DNA of 45,488 bases from Bacteroidota bacterium (lineage in GTDB: Bacteria > Bacteroidota > Ignavibacteria > Tepidaquicellales > Tepidaquicellaceae), in assembly GCA_018266875.1 (NCBI GenBank), contig JAFDZR010000036.1, forward strand, positions 1 to 45,488, read 5' to 3'. Position 1 is the stretch's first letter, and every line of letters starts with the position of its first letter. The notes under the pieces were generated by a model, which did no database searches, was not told the origin of the DNA, and saw only the letters and a program-made list of their open reading frames with translations. This document shows, in pieces, positions 44,676 to 45,488 of this stretch. Both the position numbers and the translations under genes were made by a program.

Positions 44676-44747
44676 TACCCCTGCAAGGACTCGAACCCTG
44701 ACCAAAGGTTCCGAAGACCTTTGTGCTATCCGTTACACCACAGGGGC
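44676..44747 (-). tRNA. tRNA-Arg (anticodon TCG)
   Basis: On the minus strand a complete cloverleaf is present. The acceptor stem (G1 at 44747 pairing with U72) reads GCCCCTG/CAGGGGT with a G-U at the end. The D arm is GTGT...GCAC. The anticodon stem AAGGT/ACCTT frames the loop CTTCGGA, giving anticodon TCG, which reads CGA and wobble CGN codons for Arg. The T arm CAGGG/CCTTG has the loop TTCGAGT. The discriminator is A at 44676 and CCA is not encoded. Length is 72. Confidence 0.93.
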
Positions 44748-44759
44748 AAATTCGATTTT

Positions 44760-44794
44760 CAATTACGAATTACAAATTACGAATTACGAAATTA
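44760..44794. repeat. Heptamer array beyond tRNA-Arg
   Basis: CAATTAC, GAATTAC, AAATTAC, GAATTAC, GAAATTA in tandem, mirroring the array at 44534-44568 on the other side of the tRNA. Confidence 0.7.
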
Positions 44795-44811
44795 AATCAT
44801 AACCAGAAAAC

Positions 44812-44845
44812 TGTCATTCCAGCGTGCTTCCGGCGGGAATCTATT
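44812..44845. repeat. REP-like palindrome, copy 2
   Basis: Thirty of 34 bases match 38207-38240 in the same orientation. Confidence 0.6.
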
Positions 44846-45220
44846 CAGACTGAACTGATAAATTACTTCCAAGATAATTTTTTTGATTCTTAATTTCTTT
44901 GTAAAAAAACGGTAGAGAATGGTGGAATGCAGGCTGGGTTAAAAAAAGAAATGTGAGTGTCAAATGAAGTAATGTGAACCTGAAAAAAAGGAGTCCGGAC
45001 TATAAAAGGAAAATGGGAATATGAAAGTGAAGAGCTGAGGATGTTAAATTATGAAATAGAATGCAGGGTGGGAAGTCTGACATCTGGATACAGGTAACTA
45101 CTGAAAAGAAATTAGCAGCATATAATCATTATTACTCTGTGAATAAAGTTGCAGAAATTACGATTCTTGCAACGGGACTTTATTTTACGCCCTCAACCCC
45201 AGCCCTTCTCCCAATGGGAG

Positions 45221-45292
45221 AAGGGAGTAGAACTTAAGAGGGAAAAACAGCATTAAACCCTCTCCCATTGGGAGAGGGCTGGGAGAGGGTGC
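45221..45292. repeat. 72-base repeat, copy 1
   Basis: It matches 45417-45488 at 69 of 72 bases in the same orientation. It holds the palindrome CCCTCTCCCATTGGGAGAGGG. A related CCCTTCTCCCAATGGGAGAAGGG palindrome lies just upstream (about 45203-45225). Confidence 0.85.
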
Positions 45293-45416
45293 CGAAGCGA
45301 GAGGGTAAGGAGTGAGAATGTTAAAACTAGAAATGAGAATCCTGTATTAGAAAGTGATAAAGTGAAAAGAAGAAGAAGAATTGAATAAAGTAAATCCGGA
45401 AAAGTACAAAGAAAAA

Positions 45417-45488
45417 AAGGGAGTAGAACTTCAGAGGGAAAAACAGTATTAAACCCTCTCCCAATGGGAGAGGGCTGGGAGAGGGTGC
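45417..45488. repeat. 72-base repeat, copy 2 (at window edge)
   Basis: Same unit as 45221-45292, running to the last base of the window, so its true length is unknown. The 124 bases between the copies hold no recognisable gene. Confidence 0.85.

Larger units (their letters stand above)
44530..45488. other. Repeat-rich region with a tRNA and no protein gene
   Basis: About 960 bases. It holds heptamer arrays at 44534-44568 and 44760-44794, three GAAATTT heptamers (44649-44669), tRNA-Arg, a REP-like copy, and the two 72-base repeats at the end. No coding gene is seen. Confidence 0.6.

Overview
The window looks like chromosomal DNA from a low-GC member of the Bacteroidota/Chlorobi group, most plausibly an Ignavibacteria-like lineage. 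Four things point that way. Three secreted proteins end in type IX secretion (T9SS) type A sorting domains with the YPNPFNP signature. Several genes have a -33 TTTG / -7 TAnnTTTG promoter of the kind used by the Bacteroidota sigma factor. There is a bacillithiol enzyme (BshC) and a pyruvoyl-dependent arginine decarboxylase. About a quarter of the genes start with TTG. The placement is inference from gene content and promoter style; no rRNA is present to confirm it.

Layout. 1-2770: a repeat-flanked secreted arylsulfotransferase-like protein with a dockerin tail. 2771-4229: rlpA and yajQ, convergent on a shared terminator. 4366-10945: a run on the + strand with a T9SS cargo protein, a PASTA membrane protein, rpe, nnr, a VanZ-like protein with a lipoprotein-like tail, and an isolated nuoN. 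10950-14200: a VWA protein, an outer-membrane barrel, an NHL propeller and ssb. 14202-20799: housekeeping and metabolic genes, namely a DDAH-family enzyme, SRPBCC protein, enoyl-CoA hydratase/isomerase, M48 lipoprotein, two-domain-free MBL hydrolase, smpB-tyrS and the arginine decarboxylase. 20815-26631: a YtxH-like protein, a T9SS beta-helix protein, bshC, a family 9 glycosyltransferase and an RlmI-like rRNA methyltransferase. 26865-30832: an ABM-domain protein, a tiny membrane protein, and a lipoprotein/TonB-dependent receptor pair. 30833-31571: a gene-poor stretch with three strong hairpins. 31572-38136: four tightly spaced genes (GH19-like lysozyme, patatin phospholipase, 12-TM/GMC oxidoreductase fusion, metallophosphoesterase). 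38137-45488: a T9SS protein, MBL hydrolase, sodium:solute symporter, priA, tRNA-Arg and a repeat-rich tail.

Most genes are ordinary. The best candidate for an undescribed system is the four-gene cluster at 31572-38136. It joins three apparently cytoplasmic, envelope-directed or hydrolytic enzymes with an unusual membrane-anchored flavoenzyme, sits behind a 739-base gene-poor stretch, and has no housekeeping genes within it. Its function cannot be read from the sequence; lipid or sterol remodelling and lysis-type defence or antagonism are both open. The other notable signal is a family of 7-bp tandem repeats (consensus near GARTTAC) in spacers, around the tRNA gene, and also inside the coding sequence of a T9SS sorting domain.
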